Positions 34,577 through 43,809 of a stretch of DNA of 64,000 bases are shown one piece after another (the first letter of the stretch is position 1; the number at the start of each line of letters is the position of its first letter). Under the pieces are notes generated by a model. The model saw only the letters and a program-made list of their open reading frames with translations, did not search any database and was not told the DNA's origin. The stretch is from CAVUBL01 sp963837945 (lineage in GTDB: Bacteria > Acidobacteriota > Thermoanaerobaculia > Multivoradales > DATKCC01): contig CAWIQD010000005.1 in NCBI GenBank assembly GCA_963837945.1, positions 224,247 through 288,246 of the forward strand. Direction: 5' to 3'. The position numbers and the translations under genes are program-made.

Positions 34577-35512
34577 GTGGATGACGTACAGCCGTTCGTA
34601 TGTAAATCGGGCGCCCAGGAACCCCGCTTCCACTTGCTCGCGGACGACGCCGCCCGGGCCCTGGCGGACTGGCCCGAGGCGTCCTGCCAGGCCGCGCTCT
34701 GCGATCCGCCCTACGGCCTCGGCCTCTTCGGCCTGCCCTGGGACCAGGCGCTCCCGGAGCGGCAGACCTGGGCCGCCCTCGCCCGGGTGCTCGAGCCGGG
34801 CGCCTGGACCCTCGTCTTCGGCCATCCGCGTACGCACCACCGGTTGATGGTCGCCATGGAGGACGGCGGCTTCGAGCTCGTCGACGTCCTCCTCTGGCTC
34901 TTCGGCACGGGCCTCCCCAAGGGCCGAAGCTCGCTCAAGCCCGCCTGGCAACCGATCGTCCTCGCTCGCCGCCCAGGCCCGGTCCGCCCCCTGAACATCG
35001 ACGCCTGTCGCACCCAGGGCGTCGTCCTCGCCTCCGATCGGCGCTCCTCCCCGCGGGGCCGCCGGCGCTTCGACGGGGCGACGGGCGAGGCTCGGCGCGG
35101 CGAGCGCCACCACCCGGAGGGCCGCTGGCCGGCGAACCTCCTCCTCGACCACGGCGAGCCGTGCACGGCCGAGGCCTGCGCCCAGGGCTGCCCCGCCTGG
35201 CTCCTGGGTGGCGAGAGCGGGATCCCCCGCTTCTTCTGGTGCCCGAAGCCCGCCGGCCGCGAGCTCGTCGGCAATCCTCACCCGACGAAAAAGCCCGTCC
35301 GCCTGACCGAGTACCTGGCGCGCCTGGTGCGTCTCGAAGGCGATCGCCGTCTGGCGGTGCCCTTCTGCGGCTCGGGCTCCGAGCTGGTCGGCGCCGTCCG
35401 CGCCGGCTGGCCGGAGGTGTGGGGCGTCGATCGAGACCCTGGGTGGCTTCCCATCGCCGAAGGGCGCCTCCTCGACGAGGGCGCCGCTCCCGATCGGAGG
35501 ACTCGCCGATGA
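34577..35512 (+). CDS. Orphan DNA methyltransferase (N6-adenine or N4-cytosine, beta-type motif order)
   Basis: 311 residues from a GTG start. Catalytic motif IV is ALCDPPYGLGLFGLPWD near residues 40-56, and the SAM-binding motif I (VPFCGSGSELVGAVRAGW, then VWGVDRDP) is at the C-terminus, so the order is that of the beta group. HPTKKPVRLTEYLARLV is the usual helix before motif I. The central region with CTAEACAQGCPAW is the likely target-recognition part. No restriction endonuclease gene is adjacent, so it is either a regulatory methylase or a phage-derived one. It partly overlaps no other gene and is divergent from the RHH gene. Confidence 0.85.
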   Translation: MDDVQPFVCKSGAQEPRFHLLADDAARALADWPEASCQAALCDPPYGLGLFGLPWDQALPERQTWAALARVLEPGAWTLVFGHPRTHHRLMVAMEDGGFELVDVLLWLFGTGLPKGRSSLKPAWQPIVLARRPGPVRPLNIDACRTQGVVLASDRRSSPRGRRRFDGATGEARRGERHHPEGRWPANLLLDHGEPCTAEACAQGCPAWLLGGESGIPRFFWCPKPAGRELVGNPHPTKKPVRLTEYLARLVRLEGDRRLAVPFCGSGSELVGAVRAGWPEVWGVDRDPGWLPIAEGRLLDEGAAPDRRTRR

Positions 35513-35591
35513 CCCGCCGAGGCCGCCACTCCGCCCTCGCCGCCCTCTTCCGGTTCGCGGCGCGGCGGTCCTCCCCTCGACACCAGCGACC

Positions 35592-36197
35592 TCAGGGGTC
35601 CCGGCGTTTCGAGGCGCGCTCGTAGTCCTCGGGGGTGTCGATGTCGCGGACGCAACCGGCGTCGTCGACCGGCACCTCGGCCACTTCGTCGGGGCGGCGG
35701 GCGAGGAGCTGGCGCAGGCCGACCGTGGGATCGAGGCCGGGGAGGTCGACGATCCGGGGCGCCGCGATCCCCAGCGGGTGCCCGCGGCGCCCGGCGTGGA
35801 CCGGCACGGCGAGGCTCGCGCCGTGGCGGAGGCGCGCGAGCACCGCGGCCACCGTCGAGGCGGCGAGGGCGGGCAGGTCGGCGGGGCAGACCAGCAGGGG
35901 CTCGCCCGCCGCCGCCAGGTGCTCCGCGCCGCCGAGGGCGTCGAGGCCGGCGAGGATCGACGACAGCATCCCCCGCCGCGGCGCCGGGTTCTCCGCCAGC
36001 CCGACGCCCCGCACGACGGCCCACCGGTGGAGCGGGCCGTCCTCGGGCCGGACCACCAGGCAGATGGCGGTCGCGCCTCCGGCGAGCAGGGCTTCGGCCG
36101 TGGCGCCCACCAGCGAGGTGCCGGCCACCGGCAGCAGGAGCTTCGCCCGGCCCATCCGGCGCGAGGCGCCGGCGGCGGGGAGGAGGGCGATCGGCAT
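35592..36197 (-). CDS. MocA/MobA-like nucleotidyltransferase
   Basis: 201 residues of a single NTP-transferase fold. The N-terminal loop LLPAAGASRRMGRAKLLLPVAG is the nucleotide-binding signature (AAGxSxRMGxxK). LLVCPADLPALAASTVAAVL provides the metal-binding Asp, and GHPLGIAAPRI fits the MocA group. Family members transfer CMP or GMP to molybdopterin, or activate other small phosphates. No molybdoenzyme is nearby; it follows the saccharopine dehydrogenase gene by 12 bp, so it may simply share the transcript. Confidence 0.82.
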   Translation of the reverse strand: MPIALLPAAGASRRMGRAKLLLPVAGTSLVGATAEALLAGGATAICLVVRPEDGPLHRWAVVRGVGLAENPAPRRGMLSSILAGLDALGGAEHLAAAGEPLLVCPADLPALAASTVAAVLARLRHGASLAVPVHAGRRGHPLGIAAPRIVDLPGLDPTVGLRQLLARRPDEVAEVPVDDAGCVRDIDTPEDYERASKRRDP

Positions 36198-36209
36198 CGG
36201 ACGGTGGCC

Positions 36210-37553
36210 TCAGGCGATGGCCGGGAGGTCCTCGGTCTCTTCGACGAGATCGATGCCCCGCTCGGCGAGCCCCGCGAGCACCGGCCGGGCGATCTCCGGG
36301 GCGACCGGGATCTGGACGCCGGTCGCGGAGACCGCGCCGTCGAGCACCAGGCCGCAGGCGAGGGCCGCGGGCAAGCCGACCGTGCGCGCCATGGCCGAGT
36401 CGTCGCCGGCGGTCCCGTAGGCGAGGAGACGCTCGACGACGCGTCGGGTGCCCGTCTCGGGACCCTCCGCCACGAACCGGTGCTCGAGCACCACCATGTC
36501 GCGCTCGCCCTCGCCGTAGCCGAGCTTCTCCGCGAAGACGTGCGCCAGGATGTCGAGCGGGACGTTCGAGTCGTCGGGCAGCGGCTGCTGGGAGAAGTAG
36601 CCGAGCCAGCCCAGACGGTCGAAGACCGGGTGCTCCTCCGGCAGGTCGAGGAAGCGCGCCACGCGCGCCCGGACCGAGCCGGGGCCGGGCGGCAGGTTGC
36701 GGTCCACCAGGTCGCAGTAGCTCGGGCCCAGCCCGGGATGCTCGTCGAGGTCGAGCAGGCCGAGGCGCAGGAGCGCCTGCATCGTCTCGCACCAGCCCGG
36801 GTAGCGCAGCGTCCCCCGGAACACGTCCCGGGCGTCGCCCAGGCCGTAGAGCTCGCGGTAGGGGAGCGAGTCGCGGTTCGGGTAGCCCTCGAGCTCGCCG
36901 ATCCCGGGCACCTCGATGCGCGCCGGTCCTCCGGGCAAGTAGGGGTCGGGGTGCTCGACCTCCTGGCCGTCGCGCAGGAAGCGCACCGGGCTCCGGGCCG
37001 CCACGAGGACCCCGCGCGGGCTCCAGGAGAGCTTGTAGCGCAACGGGTTGCCGGCGGAGTCCGGCGCCGGCAGGCCGCCGCAGTAGGAGATGAACGAGCT
37101 GATCCTGCCACCCTCGCTCTCGAGCCGGCGGATCACCTCGGCCGCCAACATGTGGTCGATTCCCGGATCGAGGCCGCACTCGTTGAGCAGCAGGACGCCG
37201 CGCTCGCGAGCCGGGCCGTCGCAGGCGCGCATGGCGTCGGAGACGTAGGAGGTCGTGACCAGGGAGACCCCGTGGGCCACGCACTGCTCGGCGACCCGCG
37301 GGTGGAGGTGGGCCGGCAGCAGGCTCACCACCGCGTCGGCCGCGGAGACCAGGCCGGAGAGGGCCTCGCGGTCCTCGACGTCGAGCGCCACGGCGCGGCC
37401 GCCGTGGCCGACGTGGAGCGCCGGGGCGACCAGGGCGCGGGCGCGCTCGACGTTCAGGGCGGCCAGGGTCAGGTCGAGCCCCGGGCGCGCCAGCAGCTCG
37501 TCGACCAGGGGCGCGGCCACCAGGCCGGCCCCGAGCACCAGGACCCGGCTCAC
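36210..37553 (-). CDS. Saccharopine dehydrogenase (glutamate-forming, LYS9-like)
   Basis: 447 residues from a GTG overlapping the upstream gene's stop (GTGA). Rossmann start VLVLGAGLVAAPLVDELL, then LLPAHLHPRVAEQCVAHGVSLVTTSYVSD and NECGLDPGIDHMLAAEVI. The substrate part has SFISYCGGLPAPDSAGNPLRYKLSWSPRGVL, which is highly typical of LYS9/SDH. It oxidises saccharopine to glutamate and aminoadipate semialdehyde. The coupled upstream gene encodes the lysine-ketoglutarate reductase half, so together they form a split version of the bifunctional lysine degradation enzyme AASS. Confidence 0.9.
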   Translation of the reverse strand: MSRVLVLGAGLVAAPLVDELLARPGLDLTLAALNVERARALVAPALHVGHGGRAVALDVEDREALSGLVSAADAVVSLLPAHLHPRVAEQCVAHGVSLVTTSYVSDAMRACDGPARERGVLLLNECGLDPGIDHMLAAEVIRRLESEGGRISSFISYCGGLPAPDSAGNPLRYKLSWSPRGVLVAARSPVRFLRDGQEVEHPDPYLPGGPARIEVPGIGELEGYPNRDSLPYRELYGLGDARDVFRGTLRYPGWCETMQALLRLGLLDLDEHPGLGPSYCDLVDRNLPPGPGSVRARVARFLDLPEEHPVFDRLGWLGYFSQQPLPDDSNVPLDILAHVFAEKLGYGEGERDMVVLEHRFVAEGPETGTRRVVERLLAYGTAGDDSAMARTVGLPAALACGLVLDGAVSATGVQIPVAPEIARPVLAGLAERGIDLVEETEDLPAIA

Positions 37554-38813
37554 GCCGGTACCTTCCCGAGGGAGCCTTCGAGATAGCGGTAGCGCGGGGC
37601 GAGCTCGCCGCGGTGGGTGAGCACCGCCTCGAGGATCGCCGCCGGCAGGGCGAGGTGCTCGAAGTCGACGTCGAAATCGGCGCCGACCAGGCCGCCCAGG
37701 AAGGGGAAGAGGGCGTCGCCGAAGTGCTCGGAGGACTCGCGCGGCAGCTCGGCCGGGAGGTTGTCGACGGCGAGGATCACCGGCCCGCGGCCCTCGACGC
37801 CGGAGACGGCCCGCCGGCTCGCCAGCTCGGCCACGTAGACCGGGTCTCCGGGATCGGTGGCGCGGACGGTCGCCTCGATCGAGCCCTCGATGTCGCACGA
37901 GAGGTCGGCGATCACCCGCAGCCGGGGCGGCGTCGGCTCGGCGGCCCCCCAGAGCGCGTCGAGGTCGCCCCAGGTGACCAGGCGCGGGTCCTGCGGGTCC
38001 CAGTAGATGCCGTTGACCAGCACCGTCAAGTGGGGCAGGTGGCGGGCGAAGCGGCGCCGGTGCTCGCGCCGGAAGACGACCTTGTAGAGGGTGCGGTGCG
38101 AGCGCTCGCGCTGGCTGGAGAGGTCGGCGAGCTCCTCGGGGTGCACCTCGACCACCGGCAGCCGGTCGAGCACCTCCTGGGCGCCGCGCGAGACGTTGCC
38201 GCCGCCGGTGATCCCGATCACCAGGGGATGGACCGCCAGCGGCAGGCCGCGCTCGCGGATCGCCCGGCCCACCGGGCCGGCGAGCTCGTCGAGCGCCTGC
38301 TCGAGGCTCGCGTACCGCGGTCGCCTGGCGGACCCCGGCGAGAGGCGTGTCGAGGCCCTCGGCGGCCAGGCGGCGGCCCAGGGTCCAGAGCGCGTCGATC
38401 ATCCCGGCGTGGCCGGCCTGGCGTCCGAAGAAGAGGAGCCGCTTGCCGTAGCGGTCGACGATCGGCTCGTAGTCGATGAGCGAGGCGCCGACCTCGAGGG
38501 CGCGGCGCAGGATCGGCAGGTTGTGGCGCTGGCCCTTGATCAGGTGGAAGAAGGCGAGGTGCGGCTTGCCCGGGAGGAGCGCCGGGGGCGGAACCTCCTT
38601 GATCCCCAGGATGACCCGGCAGGGCCCGAGGTCCGCCTGGACGAGGGCGCCGGCGTCGCGGTACTCCTGATCGGAGAAGACCCGTTTCTCCGAGGGCTCG
38701 ACCGCCACGGAGCGGCCGTGCTCGCGCACCAGCTCCTCGACGTGCGTCGGCGTGAGCGGCGCGCGGCGCTCCCAGCGGTTCTTCGTCTCCCTGCGGATCC
38801 CCAGGTCGATCAT
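37550..38813 (-). pseudogene. Lysine-ketoglutarate reductase (LKR/AASS N-terminal half), one frameshift
   Basis: About 420 residues once bridged. The N-terminal frame (IDLGIRRETKNRWERRAPLTPTHVEELV, VILGIKEVPPPALLPGKPHLAFFHLIKGQ, FGRQAGHAGMIDALWTLGRRL) is the AlaDH/PNT-like N-terminal domain with the conserved RRAPLTP. An extra base near 38320-38326 shifts the frame, and the second frame carries VIGITGGGNVSRGAQEVLDRLP (NAD-binding), VLVNGIYWDPQDPRLVTWGDL and RLRVIADLSCDIEGSIEATVRATDPGDPVYV. It condenses lysine and 2-oxoglutarate to saccharopine. The stop overlaps the saccharopine dehydrogenase start by 4 bp. The bridged protein has every expected motif, so an assembly indel is likely. Confidence 0.82.
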
Positions 38814-38853
38814 CGGTCCCCCTCGGGCGGTGGCGGCCCGGGAAGCGGGGATG

Positions 38854-39495
38854 TTAGCACCGGCCCTTCGGCTGCCCCGCCCAGCGCCGGCACCACTCGA
38901 CCATGGCGACCGCCGAGGCGGCGCCGGCGTTGATCGAGCGCGTCGAGCCGTACTGCGGGATGTGGAGGACGGCCGAGACCAGCGTCCGGGCCTCCTCGGA
39001 GAGCCCCGGCCCCTCCTGGCCGAAGACCAGGACGCAGGCCTCGGGGATCTCCGCGCCGAGGATCGAGCGCGAGCCCGGGAGGTTGTCGACGCCCACCAGC
39101 GGCAGCCCGCGGCCGGCGGCCCAGGCGGCGAAGCCGGCCAGGGTCGGGTGATGGACGACGTGCTGGTAGACCTCGGTCATCATGGCGCCGCGCCGGTTCC
39201 ACCTGCGCTCGCCGACGACGTGGACGGCCGCCGCCAGGAAGGCGTTGGCGTTCCGGACGACGGCGCCGATGTTCGGGTCGTGGCGCCAGTTCTCGACCGC
39301 CACGTGGTACGGGTGGCGGCGCCGGTCGAGGTCGGCCCGGATCGCCTCGACCCGCCAGTAGCGGTAGCGGTCGACGACGTTCCGGCGGTCGCCGGCGGCG
39401 AGGAGCTCGGGGTCGAGGCGCGGATCCTCCGGCCAGGGCTTCGGATGCGGACCGACACCGACCTCGCGCCCCGCGCGGGAATCCTTCTCGGGCAT
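38854..39495 (-). CDS. SpoU/TrmH-family RNA 2'-O-methyltransferase
   Basis: 213 residues. SPOUT motif 1 is NWRHDPNIGAVVRNANAFLAA, motif 2 is ACVLVFGQEGPGLSEEA and motif 3 is LHIPQYGSTRSINAGAASAVAMVEW, which together form the trefoil-knot SAM site. The N-terminal 60 residues are an Arg-rich extension. The target (tRNA or rRNA position) cannot be read. It lies 40 bp upstream of the LKR gene on the same strand. Confidence 0.9.
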   Translation of the reverse strand: MPEKDSRAGREVGVGPHPKPWPEDPRLDPELLAAGDRRNVVDRYRYWRVEAIRADLDRRRHPYHVAVENWRHDPNIGAVVRNANAFLAAAVHVVGERRWNRRGAMMTEVYQHVVHHPTLAGFAAWAAGRGLPLVGVDNLPGSRSILGAEIPEACVLVFGQEGPGLSEEARTLVSAVLHIPQYGSTRSINAGAASAVAMVEWCRRWAGQPKGRC

Positions 39496-39557
39496 CGGGT
39501 CATGCTACGACAGGGCTTGCGGAGCCCGGCGGTTCGTCCGATACTCGCGAAGAGAGC

Positions 39558-41924
39558 ATGCGCATGCGAACCCTGCGGCGGGCGCCCGGACGGAGCGCCC
39601 TCCGGGCGGCGACCGTCGGCCCGGTCATGGCCCTGGTGTCGATCCTCGCCCTGGCCCTGCCCCGGTCCGGCTCCGCCGCGGCGGCGGCCGACCCGGCCGA
39701 ACCGGTCGACCCGGCCGGCGGCCGGCTGATCGTGAGCGACGACCGGGGCGAGCCGCTCGCGGGCACGGTCGAAGTGTGCTTCGTCCTCGATCTCACGACC
39801 GACTGTGTCGAGCTCGCGCCACCGGAGCGCTCGGTCGAGCTCCGGCCGGCCCGCCTCTTGCGGGTCGAGGGCCCGGCCTACGGGCCGGTGACCGTGGAGC
39901 GGACGGCGCTGGCTCCGGGCGCCCACGGGGAGCTCGAGCTCCGGGTGCCGCGCAAGGCCCGGCTCACGGTCGCCGGAGCCGGCGACGCGGCGATCGGCGC
40001 GGCCCTCTACCCGGTCGCCGACCCGGACTTCGACCGGCCCGCCTACCGCTACGAGCTCGCCCCGAAGGACGGGACCGCCGAGGTCGCGGTGCCGGCGGGC
40101 GACTACGTGCTGGCCCTCGAGGCCCGCGGCGCGGCCCCGGACCTCCACCGGGTGGCGGCGCCGCCCGGAAGAGCGCTCCGCGTCGCCTACCGGGCGCGAG
40201 CGGGGGGCTCGCTGATCGTCCGGGCGGTCGCCGGTCCCGACGCCGAGCCGGTGGCGGGTGCCGAGGTGCGGGCGACGCGCCCGCCGTCTCCTCGCCCCCC
40301 GCCCGGCGCCCGGGTGCAGGGCTCCCCGGGGGAGTTGCCCCGTCTGCCCCCGCCGGAGGTCCACCGGGCCGAGACCGGCGAGGACGGCCTGGCTCTCTTG
40401 AGCGGCCTCGACGAGGCGCTGGTCGACGTCGCCCTCGCTCACCCGGACTTCGTCGCGGCCTCGCTCCCGGGCGTCGCCCTCGCGCCTGGAGCGCTCGAGC
40501 ACCGGGAGGTCGCCCTCCACCCCGGAGGCTCGGTGGAGGCACGGGTCGAGGTCGACGGCGAGCCTGCCCGGGCGTGGAGCTGCCGCCTCCTCGACCGGTC
40601 CTCGCCCCTCGCCGGGAGCCAGTCTCGAGAGCTCGGTTCGGCGGAGGTCGCCGCGGATGGGCTCTGCCGGCTGGAGAGGCTCCCGGAAGGGCGATATTGG
40701 CTCCGGGTGGCCGCCCCGGAAGACGGAGAGGGTGCGGCGGAGCGCGAGGTCCGGATCGCCGACGGCGAGACCACGCGAGTCGACCTCGCCCTCTCGCCGA
40801 TCCCGGTCGAGGGCCGGGTGACGCGGGCGGGCGAGCCCCTGGCCGGCTACACCGTCTCCGCCCACCGGCTGAGCGAGACCGGCTCGACGAACCTCGTCGA
40901 GCCGGTGGCGGAGGCGTCGACCGACGACGACGGGCGCTATCGGGAGACCGTCTGGGACAGCGGCCAGTACAGCCTGGTGCTCGCCGACTCCTCGGGGAGG
41001 CCGGCGACCTCGAAGCACGTGGATCTCGGCGGCGGCGGCGAGGAGGTCGACTTCGACCTCGCTCCGGGCGACCTCGTCGGCCGGGTGGTGGACCAGGACG
41101 GCGAGCCGCTCGAAGGGGCCCAGGTCCAGGCCGTGGTTCGGGAGGGAACGGGCGTCAGCTTCCGGAGCGGACAGAGCGGGGCGGACGGCTCGTTCCGCTT
41201 CCCCCTGGAGGCGACGGGTGGGACCGCCGAGCTCTCGGCCCGGCTCGACGGCTACCGGCCCTCGCCGAAGGTCGAGCTGCCGCTGGCCGAGGGCGCGGCA
41301 CCGCCGCCCGTGACCCTGACGCTCACCCGGGGGAAGCTCCTCCACGGCCGGCTGCTCGGCGCCGCCGGCGCGCCGGTCGCGCGGGCCACGATCTTCGCCT
41401 ACCCGGTCGCCTTGCCGGCGGCGCGGGGCGATCTGGCCATGAGCGGCCACGCCGCCTCGGCGGCGGACGGCTCCTTCGAGATCCTGCCCGCCGAAGGTCC
41501 GAGCACGCGGCTCTTCGCCACCGGGCCGGGCTGCCCGCTGACCAGCGCCGTCGTGCCGAGCGAGCCGGAGGAGCCGGTTCTCGTCACCTGCGCGGCGGGC
41601 GCCGGAAGCCTGGTCCTTCATTTCAAGGACGCTTCGGGGCAGCCGGTGGGTGGCGAGTCGGTGATCCTGCGATCGGCGGACGCGGTCGTTCCCATGAGCG
41701 TCCTCGGCGGCCATCTCTTCGGCCTCGGCCTCGCGCCCGTCTCCGGGGCGTCGGGGACCCTGACCGTACCCGGTCTCGCCCCAGGCCGGTACGACGTCTA
41801 CCGGCGCGGCCCGGCCGATGTCGCCTCGGTGGCCCAGGGTCTCCCGCAGGGCTACCTGGGCTCGGCCGAGGTGGCGCCCGGCGGGGTGGCGGAGCTCGAC
41901 GTGGTGGCGACGGACTCGCCGTGA
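39558..41924 (+). CDS. Large exported protein with carboxypeptidase-regulatory-like (Ig-like) repeats
   Basis: 788 residues. Signal peptide with a central hydrophobic stretch (VGPVMALVSILALALPRSGSAAA). The mature protein is a chain of beta-sandwich domains of 80-100 residues, several with the CarboxypepD_reg pattern: VEGRVTRAGEPLAGYTVSAHRL, LVGRVVDQDGEPLEGAQVQAVVRE, LHGRLLGAAGAPVARATIFAYP, each followed by a DGSFRF or DGRYRE turn. No catalytic domain is apparent. It probably is a cell-surface or periplasmic structural/binding protein. Two Met codons (39558 and 39564) are possible starts. Divergent from the SpoU gene. Confidence 0.8.
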   Translation: MRMRTLRRAPGRSALRAATVGPVMALVSILALALPRSGSAAAAADPAEPVDPAGGRLIVSDDRGEPLAGTVEVCFVLDLTTDCVELAPPERSVELRPARLLRVEGPAYGPVTVERTALAPGAHGELELRVPRKARLTVAGAGDAAIGAALYPVADPDFDRPAYRYELAPKDGTAEVAVPAGDYVLALEARGAAPDLHRVAAPPGRALRVAYRARAGGSLIVRAVAGPDAEPVAGAEVRATRPPSPRPPPGARVQGSPGELPRLPPPEVHRAETGEDGLALLSGLDEALVDVALAHPDFVAASLPGVALAPGALEHREVALHPGGSVEARVEVDGEPARAWSCRLLDRSSPLAGSQSRELGSAEVAADGLCRLERLPEGRYWLRVAAPEDGEGAAEREVRIADGETTRVDLALSPIPVEGRVTRAGEPLAGYTVSAHRLSETGSTNLVEPVAEASTDDDGRYRETVWDSGQYSLVLADSSGRPATSKHVDLGGGGEEVDFDLAPGDLVGRVVDQDGEPLEGAQVQAVVREGTGVSFRSGQSGADGSFRFPLEATGGTAELSARLDGYRPSPKVELPLAEGAAPPPVTLTLTRGKLLHGRLLGAAGAPVARATIFAYPVALPAARGDLAMSGHAASAADGSFEILPAEGPSTRLFATGPGCPLTSAVVPSEPEEPVLVTCAAGAGSLVLHFKDASGQPVGGESVILRSADAVVPMSVLGGHLFGLGLAPVSGASGTLTVPGLAPGRYDVYRRGPADVASVAQGLPQGYLGSAEVAPGGVAELDVVATDSP

Positions 41925-41966
41925 GGCTTCGGCGGTAACGGGGCGGAGGTGCGATAGACTGCCGCC

Positions 41967-43022
41967 ATGGCCTGGGAGTCCCAGCGCGCCCCGCACGGCC
42001 GCGGCGCCACCGACAACCCGCCCAACCGCTTCGAGCGCATCGAGGTCGAGCTCCACGGCGAGACGCCCGAGCGCCTCGAGACGGTCTACCTGCGCGACAC
42101 CTCGCGCTCGGTGATCGCCACCAACGACAGCCCGGACGTCGGGTTCGACGCCTCGCTCAACCCGTATCGCGGCTGCGAGCACGGCTGCATCTACTGCTAC
42201 GCCCGGCCCACCCACGAGTACCTGGGGTTCTCGGCGGGCCTCGATTTCGAGAGCCGCATCCTGGTCAAGGAGGACGCCCCGGAGCTGCTCCGCGCGGCGC
42301 TCGGCTCGCGCCGCTGGCGCCCGCAGGTGCTGGCGCTCTCGGGGGTCACCGATCCCTACCAGCCGGTCGAGCGGCGCCTGGAGATCACCCGCCGGTGTCT
42401 CGCGATCCTCGCCGAGGCGCGCAACCCGGTGGCGGTCATCACCAAGAGCGCCCTCGTCGTCCGCGACGCCGACCTCCTCGCCGAGCTGGCGGCGCACGGG
42501 GCGGCGAGCGTGGCGCTCTCGATCACGACCCTGGACGGCGAGCTGGCGCGGCGGATGGAGCCGCGAGCCTCGCACCCGAGGCGGCGGCTCGAAGCGGTCC
42601 GGCGCCTCGCCGAGGCCGGCGTGCCGGTGGGGGTGATGGTGGCGCCCGTGGTGCCGGCGATCACCGACCACGAGATCCCGCGCATCCTGGAAGCGGCGGC
42701 GGAGGCGGGCGCCGGCCACGCCGGCTTCATCCTGATGCGCTTGCCCGGCGCGGTCGCCGGCCTCTTCGAAGGCTGGCTCGAGGAGCACTTCCCGGACCGC
42801 AAGGAGAAGGTGCTCAACCGGGTCCGCGAGCTCCGCGGCGGGCGCCTCAACGACCCGCGCTTCGGCTCGCGGATGCGCGGCGAGGGGCCCTTCGCCGAGC
42901 AGGTGAAGGCCCTCTTCGAGCAGTCGCGGCGACGCTATGGCCTCGCCACCCATGGCCCGAGTCTCTCGACCGCCGCCTTCCGCCACCCCGGCGGCGACCA
43001 GCTCACCCTGTTCGGCGGGTAA
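41967..43022 (+). CDS. PA0069-family radical SAM protein
   Basis: 351 residues. The 4Fe-4S cluster motif is NPYRGCEHGCIYCYARPTHEYLG near residue 67, preceded by VGFDASL and followed by SGVTDPYQPVERRLEITRRCLAIL. PVAVITKSALVVRDADLLAELAA and GFILMRLPGAVAGLFEGWLEEHFP are typical of the PA0069/Rv2578c group, related to SplB-like enzymes. Substrate unknown in the family. The start ATG is followed by the usual Arg-rich N-terminus. It stands alone between the surface protein and the V-ATPase operon. Confidence 0.88.
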   Translation: MAWESQRAPHGRGATDNPPNRFERIEVELHGETPERLETVYLRDTSRSVIATNDSPDVGFDASLNPYRGCEHGCIYCYARPTHEYLGFSAGLDFESRILVKEDAPELLRAALGSRRWRPQVLALSGVTDPYQPVERRLEITRRCLAILAEARNPVAVITKSALVVRDADLLAELAAHGAASVALSITTLDGELARRMEPRASHPRRRLEAVRRLAEAGVPVGVMVAPVVPAITDHEIPRILEAAAEAGAGHAGFILMRLPGAVAGLFEGWLEEHFPDRKEKVLNRVRELRGGRLNDPRFGSRMRGEGPFAEQVKALFEQSRRRYGLATHGPSLSTAAFRHPGGDQLTLFGG

Positions 43023-43110
43023 CCCCGACCTACCCGTCGGGGTATGGAGCCGCGGCCGCAGATGTCGGAGGCTGCTCTTCGGACGACGTGCACCGCCGAG
43101 GAGGACCACC

Positions 43111-43800
43111 TTGCCCGAGATGCTCCAACAGTTGATCGACAAACTCCAGTCCGAGGCCGTCGACGCGGCGGAGCGCCGGGCGCGAGCCATCGTCGAGGCC
43201 GCCGAGGCCGAAGCCGCCCGCCTGCTGGCCGAGGCCGCCGGCCAGGCCGAGGCGCTGCGCCGGGCGGCGGAGGGGAGCGCCGAGGCGAGCCGCGAGCGCG
43301 GCGAGCGGGCGCTCGAGCAGGCCGCCCGCGATCTGCTCCTGCGCCTTCGCTCCGAGGTGCTGGCGACCGCCCGCGCGCTCGCCCGGCCCGGCCTGGCCCG
43401 AGCGCTCGATCCCGAGACGCTGCGGCGGATGCTGGTCGCCATGATCGAAGCCTACGCGGCCCGCGAGGGTGCGCCGCGGCGAGCCGAGGTGCTGCTCTCA
43501 GAAGAGGACCGGGCACGCCTCGAGGCCCATCACGCCGCCCTCTTCCGCGAGGAGCTGGCGATCGGGGTGGAGCTCCGGGTGGACCCGGACCTCGACCACG
43601 GGTTCGTGGTCCGTTTCGACGGCGAGGAGCTGATCCACGACGTCACGCTCGACGCCCTGGCCGACGTCCTCGCCTCGATGGTCCGGCCGGGCCTGGCCGC
43701 GCTGCTGTGCCGCGTCGCCACCGAGCCGGCGCTGGCAGGCATCGACGACGAGACGATGGCCGCCCCGTGGGCGGCGAGCGTCGCAGGCGTGTCGAGCTGA
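43111..43800 (+). CDS. ntpE: V-type ATP synthase subunit E
   Basis: 229 residues; the peripheral-stalk subunit. A TTG start at 43111 is preferred because GAGGAGG lies 6 bp upstream; the ATG at 43120 is 15 bp away from it. The N-terminal half is a long charged coiled coil (AAERRARAIVEAAEAEAARLLAEAAG), and the C-terminal half a compact domain (VDPDLDHGFVVRFDGEELIHDVT). First gene of a V-type operon E-DUF2764-A-B-D-I-K. The low identity expected of E subunits makes the operon context the strongest support. Confidence 0.82.
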   Translation: MPEMLQQLIDKLQSEAVDAAERRARAIVEAAEAEAARLLAEAAGQAEALRRAAEGSAEASRERGERALEQAARDLLLRLRSEVLATARALARPGLARALDPETLRRMLVAMIEAYAAREGAPRRAEVLLSEEDRARLEAHHAALFREELAIGVELRVDPDLDHGFVVRFDGEELIHDVTLDALADVLASMVRPGLAALLCRVATEPALAGIDDETMAAPWAASVAGVSS

Positions 43801-43809
43801 GGGGGCACG

